Shown: piece by piece, positions 18,547 to 27,469 of the stretch | How positions within the stretch are numbered: position 1 is the stretch's first letter | Layout: each line of letters begins with the position of its first letter | NCBI GenBank assembly: GCA_023412805.1 | Contig: JAEZRM010000028.1 | Location: 62,001-126,000, forward strand | DNA: 64,000 bases | Source of the DNA: Pseudomonadota bacterium | GTDB lineage: Bacteria; Pseudomonadota; Alphaproteobacteria; Rhizobiales; Hyphomicrobiaceae | Reading direction: 5' to 3' | Position numbers and translations under genes: made by a program | Notes under the pieces: model-generated | The model's input: only the letters and a program-made list of their open reading frames with translations | What the model was told of the DNA's origin: nothing | Database searches by the model: none

Positions 18547-19461
18547 ATGGATATTCGCCAGCTCCAGTACCTGTCGGCCCTAGCGCGCGAGAAGCATTTC
18601 ACGCGTGCCGCTAAGGCATGCAACGTCACGCAGCCGACGCTTTCAGGGCGCATTCGCCAGCTCGAGCAGGAGCTGGGCGTGCCGATCGTCGAGCGCGGTC
18701 AGCGCTTTCATGGCCTGACAGCGGAGGGCGAGCGCGTGCTCAAGTGGGCGCACGCAATTCTCGACAATTGGGGCTCACTTCAGCAGGAGATTTCGACGCT
18801 GCGCGGTGCCAAGGGTGCGCTGGTCGGGCGCCTCTCGCTCGGCGTCGTGCCATCCGCGCTCCCCATGGCGGCGCTGATCACCAAGGCTATCCAAGACCGT
18901 CACAGCGGTATCGAGCTGACGGTACTCTCGCAGAGTTCAGTCGAGATCCTGCGCAATCTCGAGGATTTCTCGATCGATGTCGGCCTCACGTACCTCGACA
19001 ACGAGCCGATCGAGGGGATGCGGGCTGAATCCATCTACATGGAGCGCTACTGCCTGCTCGTGCGTGACGATCATGCGCTGGCGGACAAGGCGTCGGTGAC
19101 GTGGGCGGAGGCCGCCAAACAGCCGCTCTGCCTGCTGACGCCCAACATGCAGAACCGGCGCATCATCGACCGGGCCTTCCGTACCGCGAACAGCACGCCC
19201 ACCATCCGGCTGGAAACCAACTCCGTCATCAACCTCTATGCGAACGTGCACCTCATGGGGCTCGCCAGCATCGTGCCGGAGTATTTCCTGAAGATCCTCG
19301 GACCCATGTCGGATATTCGCACGGTGCCGCTCAAGTCGCCCGAGATCGAGCATAGTGTCGGCCTTGTGGCAGTGGACCGCGACCCGGTCTCGCCACTCGT
19401 GCTCGCCGTTTTCGAGTCGGCGGCACAGGCGGCGGGGCCAACGGGGGCCGGCAAGAAGTAG
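18547..19461 (+). CDS. LysR-family transcriptional regulator (FdsR-like)
   Basis: A 304-residue LysR regulator. Residues 1-60 form the winged helix-turn-helix (REKHFTRAAKACNVTQPTLSGRIRQLEQELG) and the rest the effector-binding domain. It sits directly upstream of, and co-directional with, the formate dehydrogenase operon, as fdsR does in Cupriavidus, and a 199-base gap containing three palindromes follows it. It could alternatively regulate the preceding 5-oxoproline operon, whose last gene ends 72 bases before it. No effector can be named from sequence. Confidence 0.85.
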   Translation: MDIRQLQYLSALAREKHFTRAAKACNVTQPTLSGRIRQLEQELGVPIVERGQRFHGLTAEGERVLKWAHAILDNWGSLQQEISTLRGAKGALVGRLSLGVVPSALPMAALITKAIQDRHSGIELTVLSQSSVEILRNLEDFSIDVGLTYLDNEPIEGMRAESIYMERYCLLVRDDHALADKASVTWAEAAKQPLCLLTPNMQNRRIIDRAFRTANSTPTIRLETNSVINLYANVHLMGLASIVPEYFLKILGPMSDIRTVPLKSPEIEHSVGLVAVDRDPVSPLVLAVFESAAQAAGPTGAGKK

Positions 19462-19482
19462 TGCAGTTCGTCATCGGCCGCC

Positions 19483-19498
19483 CCGATCGACTTATCGG
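19483..19498. promoter_or_regulatory. Inverted repeat CCGAT-N6-ATCGG upstream of fdsG
   Basis: Five-base arms CCGAT and ATCGG with a six-base spacer, 163 bases before the fdsG start and 22 bases after the lysR stop. The spacing and a T-N11-A relation around it would fit a LysR-type site, which is a loose criterion. Candidate binding site for the adjacent regulator. Confidence 0.4.
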
Positions 19499-19512
19499 AA
19501 CAACCGATTGGA

Positions 19513-19524
19513 TTGGTATACCAA
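19513..19524. promoter_or_regulatory. Palindrome TTGGTATACCAA, GntR/FadR-type operator candidate
   Basis: A perfect 12-base palindrome with TGGT and ACCA half-sites separated by an AT-centred core, the form recognised by many FadR-subfamily GntR regulators. It lies 137 bases before the fdsG ATG, in the only gap from which the formate dehydrogenase operon can be promoted. No GntR gene is in the window, so the regulator would be encoded elsewhere. Confidence 0.5.
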
Positions 19525-19588
19525 GTCGGGCCAGAATGCGTTTCTGGAATGATTTTAGGTGCGCGGTGCCAGGGTGCCATCGCGTACG

Positions 19589-19621
19589 CGTTCATCCGAA
19601 TTTCTATAAGTAGGATGAACG
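19589..19621. promoter_or_regulatory. Inverted repeat CGTTCATCC-N15-GGATGAACG before fdsG
   Basis: Perfect nine-base arms at 19589-19597 and 19613-19621 with a 15-base AT-rich spacer that contains TATAAG (19605-19610). It ends 39 bases before the fdsG start. It could be an operator overlapping a -10 box or a stem in the 5' leader of the mRNA. Confidence 0.5.
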
Positions 19622-19660
19622 GCTTAGGCGCCGGATGCGCTGCCGAGAGAGGTGCCCTGA

Positions 19661-20128
19661 ATGCCGGATACGACCGCAGAGGAGACAGCCCGGACCATCG
19701 CCGCCGAACGCGGAAACAGGCCCGATGAGCTGCTCGAAATGCTGCACGATGTTCAGTCAGCGCTCGGCTACGTGCCGGAGGCGGTCGTTCCTGCGCTCGC
19801 TCATGCGCTCAATCTTTCGCGCGCCGAGGTTCACGGGGTCGTCACCTTCTACCACGACTTCCGGTCCAAGCCGGCCGGCCGCCATGTGCTCAAGCTGTGC
19901 CGCGCCGAGGCCTGCCAGTCCATGGGCTGCGAGAGCCTCGTCGAGCGTGCCGAGAGCCGCCTCGGCATCGCCTGCGGCGAGACCAGCGCCGACGGCCGCG
20001 TGACGCTCGAACCCATCTACTGTCTCGGTCTTTGTGCGACGGCTCCGTCGGCCATGATGGATGGCCGCATTGTCGGTCGCCTCACGCCTGAGCGTCTCGA
20101 TGCACTGCTGAAGGAGGCCGGGGCATGA
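19661..20128 (+). CDS. fdsG: NAD-dependent formate dehydrogenase gamma subunit
   Basis: A 155-residue NuoE-like protein carrying one [2Fe-2S] cluster in the soluble molybdenum formate dehydrogenase. The four ligands are C80, C85 (LCRAEACQSMGC) and C121, C125 (YCLGLCATAP). The N-terminal helical bundle typical of 24-kDa subunits is present. The stop overlaps the fdsB start by four bases (ATGA), showing coupled translation. Gene order fdsG-fdsB-fdsA-fdhD-fdsD matches the known NAD-linked formate dehydrogenase operons. Confidence 0.94.
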   Translation: MPDTTAEETARTIAAERGNRPDELLEMLHDVQSALGYVPEAVVPALAHALNLSRAEVHGVVTFYHDFRSKPAGRHVLKLCRAEACQSMGCESLVERAESRLGIACGETSADGRVTLEPIYCLGLCATAPSAMMDGRIVGRLTPERLDALLKEAGA

Positions 20129-21702
20129 GCAGCATCCGCTTCTTCATACCGAGAGATGCTGCCGCCATTGCCGTCGGCGCCGATGGCGTTGCCGCCGCGC
20201 TTGCCAAAGCCGCGCAAACCGCCGGCCGGAACATCGAGATCGTCCGCACGGGCTCGCGCGGCATGATGTGGCTCGAGCCGCTGCTGGAGGTCGAGAGCAA
20301 CGGTGTGCGGCACGGCTTTGGACCGCTCGAGCCGGACGACATTCCCGGTCTCGTCGCGGCGGGTCTGCTCGATGGTCATTCGATCGGCCTCGCGACGCAC
20401 CGCAAATCCGTTGGCCCGGTCGAGCAGATCGGTTTCTTTTCGCGCCAGACGCGTCTTACGTTCGCGCGCTGTGGCGTGATCGATCCGCTTTCGCTCGACG
20501 ACTACCGCGCGCATGGCGGCTACGTCGGCCTCGAGCAGGCGCTCGCGCTCGGCGGTGCGGGGATTGTCGACGTCGTCGCAAAATCCGGCTTGCGTGGCCG
20601 CGGCGGCGCGGGCTTCCCGACAGGCATCAAGTGGAAGACGGTCCACGAGACTGCGGCCGACCAGAAATACATCGTCTGCAACGCCGACGAGGGCGACAGC
20701 GCGACATTCGCCGATCGCATGATCATGGAAGGCGATCCCTTCCTGCTGATCGAGGGCATGACGATCGCCGGCATCGCTGTCGGCGCGACCAAGGGCTACA
20801 TCTACGTTCGTTCGGAGTATCCACACGCCATTGCGACGCTGAAAGAAGCTATTCAGCTCGCACGCAAGGCCGGACTGCTCGGCGCGAACGTCGCGGCATC
20901 GAAACAGGCCTTCGATCTCGAAGTGCGCACGGGCGCCGGTGCCTATGTCTGCGGCGAAGAGACGGCGCTGCTCGACAGTCTCGAAGGCAAGCGCGGCATC
21001 GTGCGCGCCAAGCCGCCGCTGCCCGCGCACAAGGGCCTTTTCGGCCGGCCGACGGTCATCAACAACGTGCTCTCGCTCGTAGCAGTGCCGTTTATTCTGT
21101 CGGAAGGCGCCAAGGTCTATGCCGATCTCGGCATGGGCCGCTCACGCGGCACGATGCCGATCCAGCTTGCCGGCAATATCAGATACGGCGGCCTATTCGA
21201 GACGGCTTTCGGCATGACGCTCGGCGAACTCGTCGACGATGTCGGCGGCGGTACGTTCAGCGGGCGGCCTGTGAAGGCGGTGCAGGTCGGCGGTCCCCTC
21301 GGCGCCTACTTCCCGCGTGCGCTCTTCGACACCCCCTTCGACTACGAGGCCTTTGCCGCGAAGAACGGCTTGATCGGTCACGGTGGCATCACGGTCTTCG
21401 ACGACACGGCCGACATGGCCAAGCAGGCGCGCTTTGCCTTCGAGTTCTGCGCTATCGAGAGCTGCGGAAAGTGCACGCCCTGCCGCATTGGCTCGACGCG
21501 CGGTGTCGAGACCATCGACAAGATCATCGCCGGTGCCGAGCCCGAGGAACAGCTCGCGCTGGTCACGGACCTCTGCAACACCATGAAATTCGGATCCCTG
21601 TGCGCCCTTGGCGGGTTTACTCCGTACCCCGTTATGAGCGCGCTTACGCATTTCCCGAATGATTTCCGCCGGGCCAAGCGCCTGCCGCAGGCAGCGGAGT
21701 GA
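20125..21702 (+). CDS. fdsB: NAD-dependent formate dehydrogenase beta subunit (FMN/NADH)
   Basis: A 525-residue NuoF-like subunit that passes electrons from formate to NAD+. An N-terminal thioredoxin-like domain (about 1-110) precedes the flavin domain with GRGGAGFPTGIKWKTV and CNADEGDSATFADRMIMEGDP, the FMN and NADH-binding sequences. A [4Fe-4S] cluster is ligated by C447, C450, C453 (SCGKCTPCR) and C493. It is translationally coupled to fdsG and followed by fdsA after 7 bases. Confidence 0.95.
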   Translation: MSSIRFFIPRDAAAIAVGADGVAAALAKAAQTAGRNIEIVRTGSRGMMWLEPLLEVESNGVRHGFGPLEPDDIPGLVAAGLLDGHSIGLATHRKSVGPVEQIGFFSRQTRLTFARCGVIDPLSLDDYRAHGGYVGLEQALALGGAGIVDVVAKSGLRGRGGAGFPTGIKWKTVHETAADQKYIVCNADEGDSATFADRMIMEGDPFLLIEGMTIAGIAVGATKGYIYVRSEYPHAIATLKEAIQLARKAGLLGANVAASKQAFDLEVRTGAGAYVCGEETALLDSLEGKRGIVRAKPPLPAHKGLFGRPTVINNVLSLVAVPFILSEGAKVYADLGMGRSRGTMPIQLAGNIRYGGLFETAFGMTLGELVDDVGGGTFSGRPVKAVQVGGPLGAYFPRALFDTPFDYEAFAAKNGLIGHGGITVFDDTADMAKQARFAFEFCAIESCGKCTPCRIGSTRGVETIDKIIAGAEPEEQLALVTDLCNTMKFGSLCALGGFTPYPVMSALTHFPNDFRRAKRLPQAAE

Positions 21703-21709
21703 GGACACC

Positions 21710-24589
21710 ATGACGCTCGTCACTGAAATCGATTACGGAACGCCCGCCTCCAAGTCGGAGAAGACGGTCACGCTGACCATCGACGGCGTCGAAGTGACAG
21801 TGCCCGAGGGCACGTCGATCATGCGCGCGGCCATGGAGGTCGGGACCAAGATCCCGAAGCTCTGCGCGACCGACAGCATCGAGGCTTTCGGCTCCTGTCG
21901 CCTCTGCCTCGTCGAGATCGAAGGGCGCGCTGGCACGCCAGCCTCCTGCACGACGCCGGCCATGAACGGCCTGGTTGTACACACGCAGAACGCTCGACTC
22001 AAGCAGCTCCGTCGCGGTGTGATGGAGCTTTACATCTCGGACCATCCGCTCGACTGCCTCACCTGCGCGGCGAACGGCGACTGTGAGCTGCAGGATATGG
22101 CGGGTGCGGTCGGCCTGCGCGATGTGCGCTATGGCTACGACGGCGCGAACCACGTCTTCGCGAAGTCCAAGGACGGCGCGGCCAACGACGCCTGGATGCC
22201 GAAGGACGAGACCAATCCTTATTTCACTTACGACCCTTCGAAGTGCATCGTGTGCAATCGCTGCGTGCGCGCGTGCGAGGAAGTGCAGGGCACATTCGCG
22301 CTGACGATCGCCGGGCGCGGTTTCGAGAGCCGCGTTGCGGCCGGCATGTCGGAGAATTTCCTCGACAGCGAGTGCGTCTCCTGCGGCGCTTGCGTGCAAG
22401 CCTGCCCGACGGCGACGCTCAGCGAGAAATCGCTGATCGATATCGGCCAGCCCGAGCACTCGGTCGTCACGACGTGCGCGTATTGCGGCGTCGGCTGCTC
22501 ATTCAAGGCGGAGATGCGCGGCGAGGAAGTCGTTCGCATGGTGCCCTACAAGGACGGCAAGGCCAATCGCGGGCACTCTTGCGTCAAGGGCCGCTTTGCC
22601 TGGGGCTACACCACGCACAAGGAACGCATCACGAAGCCCATGGTGCGGGACAAGATCACCGATCCTTGGCGCGAGGCGACGTGGGAAGAGGCCATCGGCC
22701 GCGTGGTCTCGGAGTTCAAGCGCATTCAGTACCAGTATGGACGTGACGCCGTCGGCGGCATCACCTCGTCACGTTGCACGAACGAGGAGACGTTCCTCGT
22801 CCAGAAGCTCATTCGCGCGGGCTTTGGCGTGAACAACGTCGATACGTGCGCGCGCGTTTGCCACTCGCCGACCGGTTATGGCTTGCGGACGGCCTTCGGA
22901 ACGTCGGCTGGGACGCAGGATTTCGATTCCGTCGAAGACTCCGATGTCATGCTGGTCATCGGCGCGAACCCGACGGATGCCCATCCCGTGTTCGCAAGCC
23001 GGATGAAGAAGCGTCTCAGGGCGGGCGCCAAGCTGATCGTCGTCGATCCACGCCGTATTGATCTCGTGCGCTCGGCCCACATCGAGGCAGCGCACCATCT
23101 GCCCTTGCTCCCCGGCACGAACGTCGCAGTGCTCACGGCGATAGCGCACGTCATCGTCACCGAGGGGCTCGTGAACGAGAAGTTCGTCCGCGAGCGTTGC
23201 GAGATGGAGGACTTCCAGGAGTGGGCTGCCTTCGTCAGCGAGGCGCGCAATTCGCCTGAGGCGACGGCGAAATTCACCGGCGTCGATCCAGCTGAGCTGC
23301 GCGCCGCGGCCCGCCTCTATGCGACAGGCGGCAATGCCGCCATCTACTACGGCCTCGGTGTTACCGAGCACAGCCAGGGTTCGACGACCGTGATGGCGAT
23401 CGCGAACCTCGCAATGGTGACGGGCAATCTCGGGCGCCGTGGCGTGGGCGTCAATCCGCTGCGCGGCCAGAACAACGTGCAGGGCGCGTGCGACATGGGC
23501 TCGTTCCCGCATGAGCTTTCCGGCTATCGCCATATCTCGGATGATGCGACGCGCACCATGTTCGAGGAGTTCTGGGGCACCAAGCTCAATCCCGAGCCGG
23601 GCCTGCGCATCAACAACATGCTCGATGCCGCCGTCGATGGATCCTTCAGGGCCATCTACATCCAGGGTGAGGATATCCTGCAGTCCGACCCCGACACCAA
23701 GCATGTAGCGGCCGGCCTCGAGGCCATGGAGTGCGTGGTCGTCCAGGATCTCTTCCTGAACGAGACCGCCAACTACGCGCACATCTTCCTGCCAGGCTCG
23801 ACGTTCCTCGAGAAGGACGGCACGTTCACGAATGCCGAGCGCCGCATTCAGCTCGTGCGCAAGGTCATGACGCCGCTCAATGGCTACGCCGATTGGGAGA
23901 TCACGCAGCTTCTCGCACAGGGCTTCGGGCTCGACTGGAACTACACGCACCCGAGCGAGATCATGGATGAGATCGCGGCGCTGACGCCGACGTTCAAGAA
24001 CGTCAGCTTCAAGAAGATCGAGGAAATGGGCTCCGTGCAGTGGCCTTGCAACGACGCCAATCCCGAGGGCTCGCCGATCATGCACGCGACGACGTTCGCG
24101 CGCGGCAAAGGCAAGTTCATGATGACGGAATACGTGCCGACGGACGAGCGGACGGGGCCGCGCTTCCCGCTGCTGCTGACGACGGGCCGCATTCTCTCGC
24201 AGTACAATGTCGGCGCGCAGACGCGGCGGACCGACAATGTCATGTGGCACGAGGAGGACCGCCTCGAGATCCATCCGCACGACGCCGAGCAGCGCGGCAT
24301 CAAGGATGGCGACTGGGTGCGCATTGTCAGCCGCTCCGGCGAGCTTGCTCAGCGTGCGCTGATCACCGATCGCGTGGCGCCAGGCGTCGTCTACACGACG
24401 TTCCATCATCCGCTGACGAATGCCAACATCGTCACCACGGATTACTCCGACTGGGCGACGAACTGCCCCGAATACAAGGTGACGGCGGTGCAGGTCGGCC
24501 TTTCGAACGGTCCGACACAGTACCAGGAGGACTATGAAGCCTTCGCGCAGGCAAGCCGACGGATTGCGGCTGTCGAGGCGGCGGAATAG
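21710..24589 (+). CDS. fdsA: NAD-dependent formate dehydrogenase alpha subunit (molybdenum)
   Basis: The 959-residue catalytic subunit oxidising formate to CO2. In order it has a [2Fe-2S] ferredoxin domain (about 18-95, CRLCLVE), a His/Cys [4Fe-4S] site (HPLDCLTCAANGDC), two ferredoxin-type clusters (CIVCNRCVRAC; CVSCGACVQAC), the [4Fe-4S] domain CAYCGVGC, and a bis-MGD catalytic domain. The metal-ligand cysteine is C384, followed by H385 in the motif CARVCHSPTG; it is cysteine and not selenocysteine. The frame is open from 21659, but ATG 21710 follows GGAGTGAGGA and matches the family. Confidence 0.96.
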   Translation: MTLVTEIDYGTPASKSEKTVTLTIDGVEVTVPEGTSIMRAAMEVGTKIPKLCATDSIEAFGSCRLCLVEIEGRAGTPASCTTPAMNGLVVHTQNARLKQLRRGVMELYISDHPLDCLTCAANGDCELQDMAGAVGLRDVRYGYDGANHVFAKSKDGAANDAWMPKDETNPYFTYDPSKCIVCNRCVRACEEVQGTFALTIAGRGFESRVAAGMSENFLDSECVSCGACVQACPTATLSEKSLIDIGQPEHSVVTTCAYCGVGCSFKAEMRGEEVVRMVPYKDGKANRGHSCVKGRFAWGYTTHKERITKPMVRDKITDPWREATWEEAIGRVVSEFKRIQYQYGRDAVGGITSSRCTNEETFLVQKLIRAGFGVNNVDTCARVCHSPTGYGLRTAFGTSAGTQDFDSVEDSDVMLVIGANPTDAHPVFASRMKKRLRAGAKLIVVDPRRIDLVRSAHIEAAHHLPLLPGTNVAVLTAIAHVIVTEGLVNEKFVRERCEMEDFQEWAAFVSEARNSPEATAKFTGVDPAELRAAARLYATGGNAAIYYGLGVTEHSQGSTTVMAIANLAMVTGNLGRRGVGVNPLRGQNNVQGACDMGSFPHELSGYRHISDDATRTMFEEFWGTKLNPEPGLRINNMLDAAVDGSFRAIYIQGEDILQSDPDTKHVAAGLEAMECVVVQDLFLNETANYAHIFLPGSTFLEKDGTFTNAERRIQLVRKVMTPLNGYADWEITQLLAQGFGLDWNYTHPSEIMDEIAALTPTFKNVSFKKIEEMGSVQWPCNDANPEGSPIMHATTFARGKGKFMMTEYVPTDERTGPRFPLLLTTGRILSQYNVGAQTRRTDNVMWHEEDRLEIHPHDAEQRGIKDGDWVRIVSRSGELAQRALITDRVAPGVVYTTFHHPLTNANIVTTDYSDWATNCPEYKVTAVQVGLSNGPTQYQEDYEAFAQASRRIAAVEAAE

Positions 24590-24598
24590 CATAGCCGG

Positions 24599-25447
24599 AT
24601 GACAGACGCCGCGATCCGCGCCCGTTCGATCAAGGTGACGGCCAATGCCGTCACGGCGATGGAGCGCGAGCTGCCGGTGGAGGTGCCTGTCGCGCTCGTC
24701 TACGACGGCACAACGCAAGCCGTCATGATGGCCTCGCCGAGGGACCTTGAAGACTTCGCCATTGGCTTCAGCCTGAGTGAAGGCATTATTTCGGCGCCTG
24801 GCGAAATCGAAAGCTTCGAGGTCGTCGAGCACGCCGAGGGCATCGAGCTGCGCATGTGGCTCAACAAGGATCGCGGGCTAGAACTTGCGGCGCGGCGCCG
24901 GCGGATCGTCGGGCCGACGGGGTGCGGACTGTGCGGCGTCGAGAGCTTGGACGAGGCGAACCCGCCGATGTCGCCGGTCGCGCGTGACATCACCTTCACG
25001 GGCGCCGAGATCATGAAGGCCATGGCGTCTCTCGCTCCGGCTCAAGAACTCAACCTGCGTACGCGCGCCGTTCACGGTGTCGGTTTCTGGAACAGGGAGC
25101 AGGGTCTCGTTGCCATTGCCGAGGATGTCGGCCGTCACAATGCGCTCGACAAGCTCGTCGGTGGACTCCGTCGCCGCGACGTCGACGTCGGCGATGGGAT
25201 CGTTCTCCTCACGAGCCGTGTGTCCGTCGAGATGGTGCAGAAAGCGGGGCGAGCGGGGGCGCCGATGATCGTCGCGGTTTCGGCGCCGACGAAGCTGGCG
25301 CTCGAGACGGCGGATGCAGCGGGCATAACGCTCGTTGCGATCGCGCGCCTGGACGGCTTCGAGGTCTTCTCGCATCCAGAGCGCATTCCCGAGGCGACTG
25401 CGCCCGAGGACAAACTTGGAAAGCCGGCTAAAAATGCAGCAGCATGA
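24599..25447 (+). CDS. fdhD: FdhD/FdsC sulfurtransferase for formate dehydrogenase
   Basis: A 282-residue FdhD-family protein that delivers sulfur to the molybdenum cofactor of formate dehydrogenase, making the enzyme active. The active-site cysteines are C109 and C112 in TGCGLCGVE, and the GGL-type cofactor-binding segment GRHNALDKLVGG is present. In Rhodobacter-type operons this gene is called fdsC. It lies 9 bases after fdsA and its end overlaps fdsD by 14 bases. Confidence 0.94.
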   Translation: MTDAAIRARSIKVTANAVTAMERELPVEVPVALVYDGTTQAVMMASPRDLEDFAIGFSLSEGIISAPGEIESFEVVEHAEGIELRMWLNKDRGLELAARRRRIVGPTGCGLCGVESLDEANPPMSPVARDITFTGAEIMKAMASLAPAQELNLRTRAVHGVGFWNREQGLVAIAEDVGRHNALDKLVGGLRRRDVDVGDGIVLLTSRVSVEMVQKAGRAGAPMIVAVSAPTKLALETADAAGITLVAIARLDGFEVFSHPERIPEATAPEDKLGKPAKNAAA

Positions 25448-25673
25448 CAAGCTCGTCATGATGGCGAACCAGATCGCCAAGTTCTTCGAAGCGCAAGGCG
25501 AGACGCGCGCGGTGCCGCAGATCGCGCAACACATCAAGGATTTCTGGGATCCCCGCATGCGCCGCGGTATTCTGGAGCACGTCGCGAGTGGCGGTGCCGG
25601 GCTTGATCCGCTCGCGCTCGCCGCCCTCCGGAAGTTGCACCCCGCTCCGCAGGCGAGTGGACCTCGGGCCTGA
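25434..25673 (+). CDS. fdsD: Formate dehydrogenase delta subunit
   Basis: A 79-residue FdsD protein, a small subunit present only in this class of formate dehydrogenase and needed for assembly or stability. Family features are KLVMMANQIAKFFEAQG and HIKDFWDPRMRRGILEHV, followed by LDPLALAALRKL. The open frame extends upstream to 25335, inside fdhD, but the ATG at 25434 corresponds to the family start. It precedes the folate gene by 2 bases. Confidence 0.93.
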   Translation: MQQHDKLVMMANQIAKFFEAQGETRAVPQIAQHIKDFWDPRMRRGILEHVASGGAGLDPLALAALRKLHPAPQASGPRA

Positions 25674-25675
25674 GA

Positions 25676-26284
25676 ATGTCGAGCGCTGCGAACGGAACGT
25701 CCGAAGACGTTCTTGCTCTCAAGCGGGCATTGCGAACACGCCAGAAGGCGCGGCGCGCGGAAACACTCAGTGCGCTTGGGGCGAGCGTCAACGAGGGGCT
25801 AGTGAAGCATGGCATGGCTCTCCTTGGCGCCCATGAATCCGGCCATGTGTCCGGCTACTACCCCATGGAAGGCGAGATCTGGCCGCTCCCGCTGATGGCG
25901 GCACTCAAGGCCACGGGGCACTCGCTGGCGCTTCCTGTCATGCAGGGCAAGGCGGAGCCGCTCGTCTTTCGCGCCTGGACGCCGGGCGATCCGCTCATTC
26001 CCGGCGTTTGGGGCATTCGCCAGCCGGCCCCGGACAAGCCGGAGGTGCTTCCTGATATCGTGCTGGTGCCGCTGCTCGCCTTCGACGCCAGGGGCTATAG
26101 GCTCGGTTATGGCGGCGGCTTCTATGATCGGACCCTGCGCGCCCTCAGATCCCTGAAGTCCATTCTGGCGGTCGGTCTGGCCCTGGATGAGCTGGAGGTC
26201 GACGCCGTCCCCCATCTCGACTATGACGAGCGCCTTGATTGGGTCCTGACGCCGTCGGGAGCCCGAAAGCGTTCGGACGGATAA
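25676..26284 (+). CDS. 5-formyltetrahydrofolate cyclo-ligase
   Basis: A 202-residue MTHFS-family enzyme that returns 5-formyl-THF to 5,10-methenyl-THF with ATP. It shows the N-terminal basic helix (ALRTRQKARR) contacting ATP and the C-terminal signature RLGYGGGFYDRTL. It starts 2 bases after fdsD, so formate oxidation and folate C1 recovery appear to share a transcript. It is also 1 base ahead of the phosphoesterase gene. Confidence 0.92.
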   Translation: MSSAANGTSEDVLALKRALRTRQKARRAETLSALGASVNEGLVKHGMALLGAHESGHVSGYYPMEGEIWPLPLMAALKATGHSLALPVMQGKAEPLVFRAWTPGDPLIPGVWGIRQPAPDKPEVLPDIVLVPLLAFDARGYRLGYGGGFYDRTLRALRSLKSILAVGLALDELEVDAVPHLDYDERLDWVLTPSGARKRSDG

Positions 26285-26285
26285 A

Positions 26286-27113
26286 ATGCGTCTATTGTTT
26301 CTCGGGGATGTCGTCGGCCGCGCGGGGCGCGACGTGGTCATGGAGTATCTGCCTGGGCTTGTCAGCCGCTACAGGCTCGACTTCGTCGTCATCAATGGCG
26401 AGAACTCGGCTGGTGGTTTCGGCATCACCGAGGCCATTTGCGATGACCTGCTGGCTGCCGGCGCCGATGCCGTGACGCTCGGCAATCACAGTTGGGATCA
26501 GCGCGAAGCTCTGGTTTTCATCGAGCGTCAACCGCGCCTCCTACGCCCGGTCAACTACCCCCCCGGAACGCCGGGCCGAGGCGCCGGGCTCTACAAGGCC
26601 CGCAATGGTGCCGAGGTGCTGGTTATCAATGCCATGGGCCGGATTTTCATGCCGGAGCTCGATTGCCCCTTCCGCGCCATCGACACCGAGCTCGAGGCTT
26701 GCCCGCTGGGCATGGGCGCGGATGCCGTCCTGGTCGACTTCCATGCCGAAGCGACGAGTGAGAAGGAAGCGCTCGGTCTCTATCTCGACGGCCGCGTGTC
26801 GTGTGTTGTCGGCACGCACACGCATGTGCCAACGAGCGACGATCGCGTGCTGCCCGCCGGCACGGCGTACATGTCCGATGCGGGCATGTGCGGCGACTAC
26901 AATTCGGTGCTCGGCATGCAGCCCGAGGAACCGCTCAATCGCTTTCTGACGCGCATTCCCAAGGGGCGCATGGAGCCTTCGCTCGGGGCAGGAACGCTGT
27001 GCGGGTTTGCAGTCGAGATCGATCCTAAGACGGGTCTTGCGCAGAAGGCCCAGGCCCTGCAGATGGGTGGTGCCTTGCGCCCGCGCCTGATCGATTTCTG
27101 GGAAGAAGAGTGA
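26286..27113 (+). CDS. YmdB-type metallophosphoesterase (TIGR00282 family)
   Basis: A 275-residue two-metal phosphoesterase related to YmdB, a phosphodiesterase linked to cyclic nucleotide and RNA-level regulation in Bacillus. Metal-binding motifs are LFLGDVVGRAGRD, INGENSAGG, LGNHSWDQ and GTHTHVPTSDDRVLP. The usual GNHTWD is GNHSWD here, a conservative change. It abuts the cyclo-ligase gene, and the operon likely ends here. Confidence 0.9.
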   Translation: MRLLFLGDVVGRAGRDVVMEYLPGLVSRYRLDFVVINGENSAGGFGITEAICDDLLAAGADAVTLGNHSWDQREALVFIERQPRLLRPVNYPPGTPGRGAGLYKARNGAEVLVINAMGRIFMPELDCPFRAIDTELEACPLGMGADAVLVDFHAEATSEKEALGLYLDGRVSCVVGTHTHVPTSDDRVLPAGTAYMSDAGMCGDYNSVLGMQPEEPLNRFLTRIPKGRMEPSLGAGTLCGFAVEIDPKTGLAQKAQALQMGGALRPRLIDFWEEE

Positions 27114-27116
27114 AAT

Positions 27117-27132
27117 CCGATCCTCGGATCGG
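27117..27132 (+). terminator. Possible hairpin after the phosphoesterase gene
   Basis: Six-base arms CCGATC and GATCGG around a CTCG loop, starting 3 bases past the stop codon. There is no T run, so this may be only a 3'-end stem and not a true terminator. Confidence 0.35.
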
Positions 27133-27159
27133 TCGAGGACGTCGGCCACGACGAAAACA

Positions 27160-27180
27160 GGAGAGGTGAACCACCTCCCC
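27160..27180 (-). terminator. Rho-independent terminator of rpmJ
   Basis: Read on the minus strand, a stem of GGGGAGGTG with CACCTCTCC (one mismatch, three-base loop) is followed by TGTTTT. It begins 28 bases after the rpmJ stop. Confidence 0.7.
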
Positions 27181-27208
27181 TGCCCAGATAGCCAAACAGC
27201 GGTTGGAT

Positions 27209-27334
27209 TCAGCCCTGGCGCGCCTTGAAGCGCGGGTTGGACTTGTTGATCACGTAGACCCGGCCCTTGCGACGCACGAGGCGGTTCCCGCGATGGCGGC
27301 CACGAAGAGATTTCAATGAGTTGCGGACTTTCAT
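27209..27334 (-). CDS. rpmJ: 50S ribosomal protein L36
   Basis: A 41-residue basic protein, [18 protein letters not shown] followed by [23 protein letters not shown], the long alphaproteobacterial form of L36. This form lacks the zinc-ribbon cysteines found in the other L36 type. It is transcribed alone between comEC and the phosphoesterase, with a terminator just downstream. It is too short for an ordinary open-frame listing but unmistakable. Confidence 0.95.
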   Translation of the reverse strand: MKVRNSLKSLRGRHRGNRLVRRKGRVYVINKSNPRFKARQG

Positions 27335-27469
27335 GACACCACGGCCTCAGTTGCGGGCAATGTGTCATGGCGCTTCCGCGCTCCCGGTGGAGCGGTGCGG
27401 CAACGAACAGCGGTGCCCATTGAAAAGGTGGCGCAACCTATGCGGCACGGCCCGGACTGTCAACCCGCG

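Noticed and set aside
22769..24832. 687-residue open frame opposite fdsA
   Set aside because: Antisense shadow of the formate dehydrogenase alpha subunit, with no recognisable motif or ribosome site.
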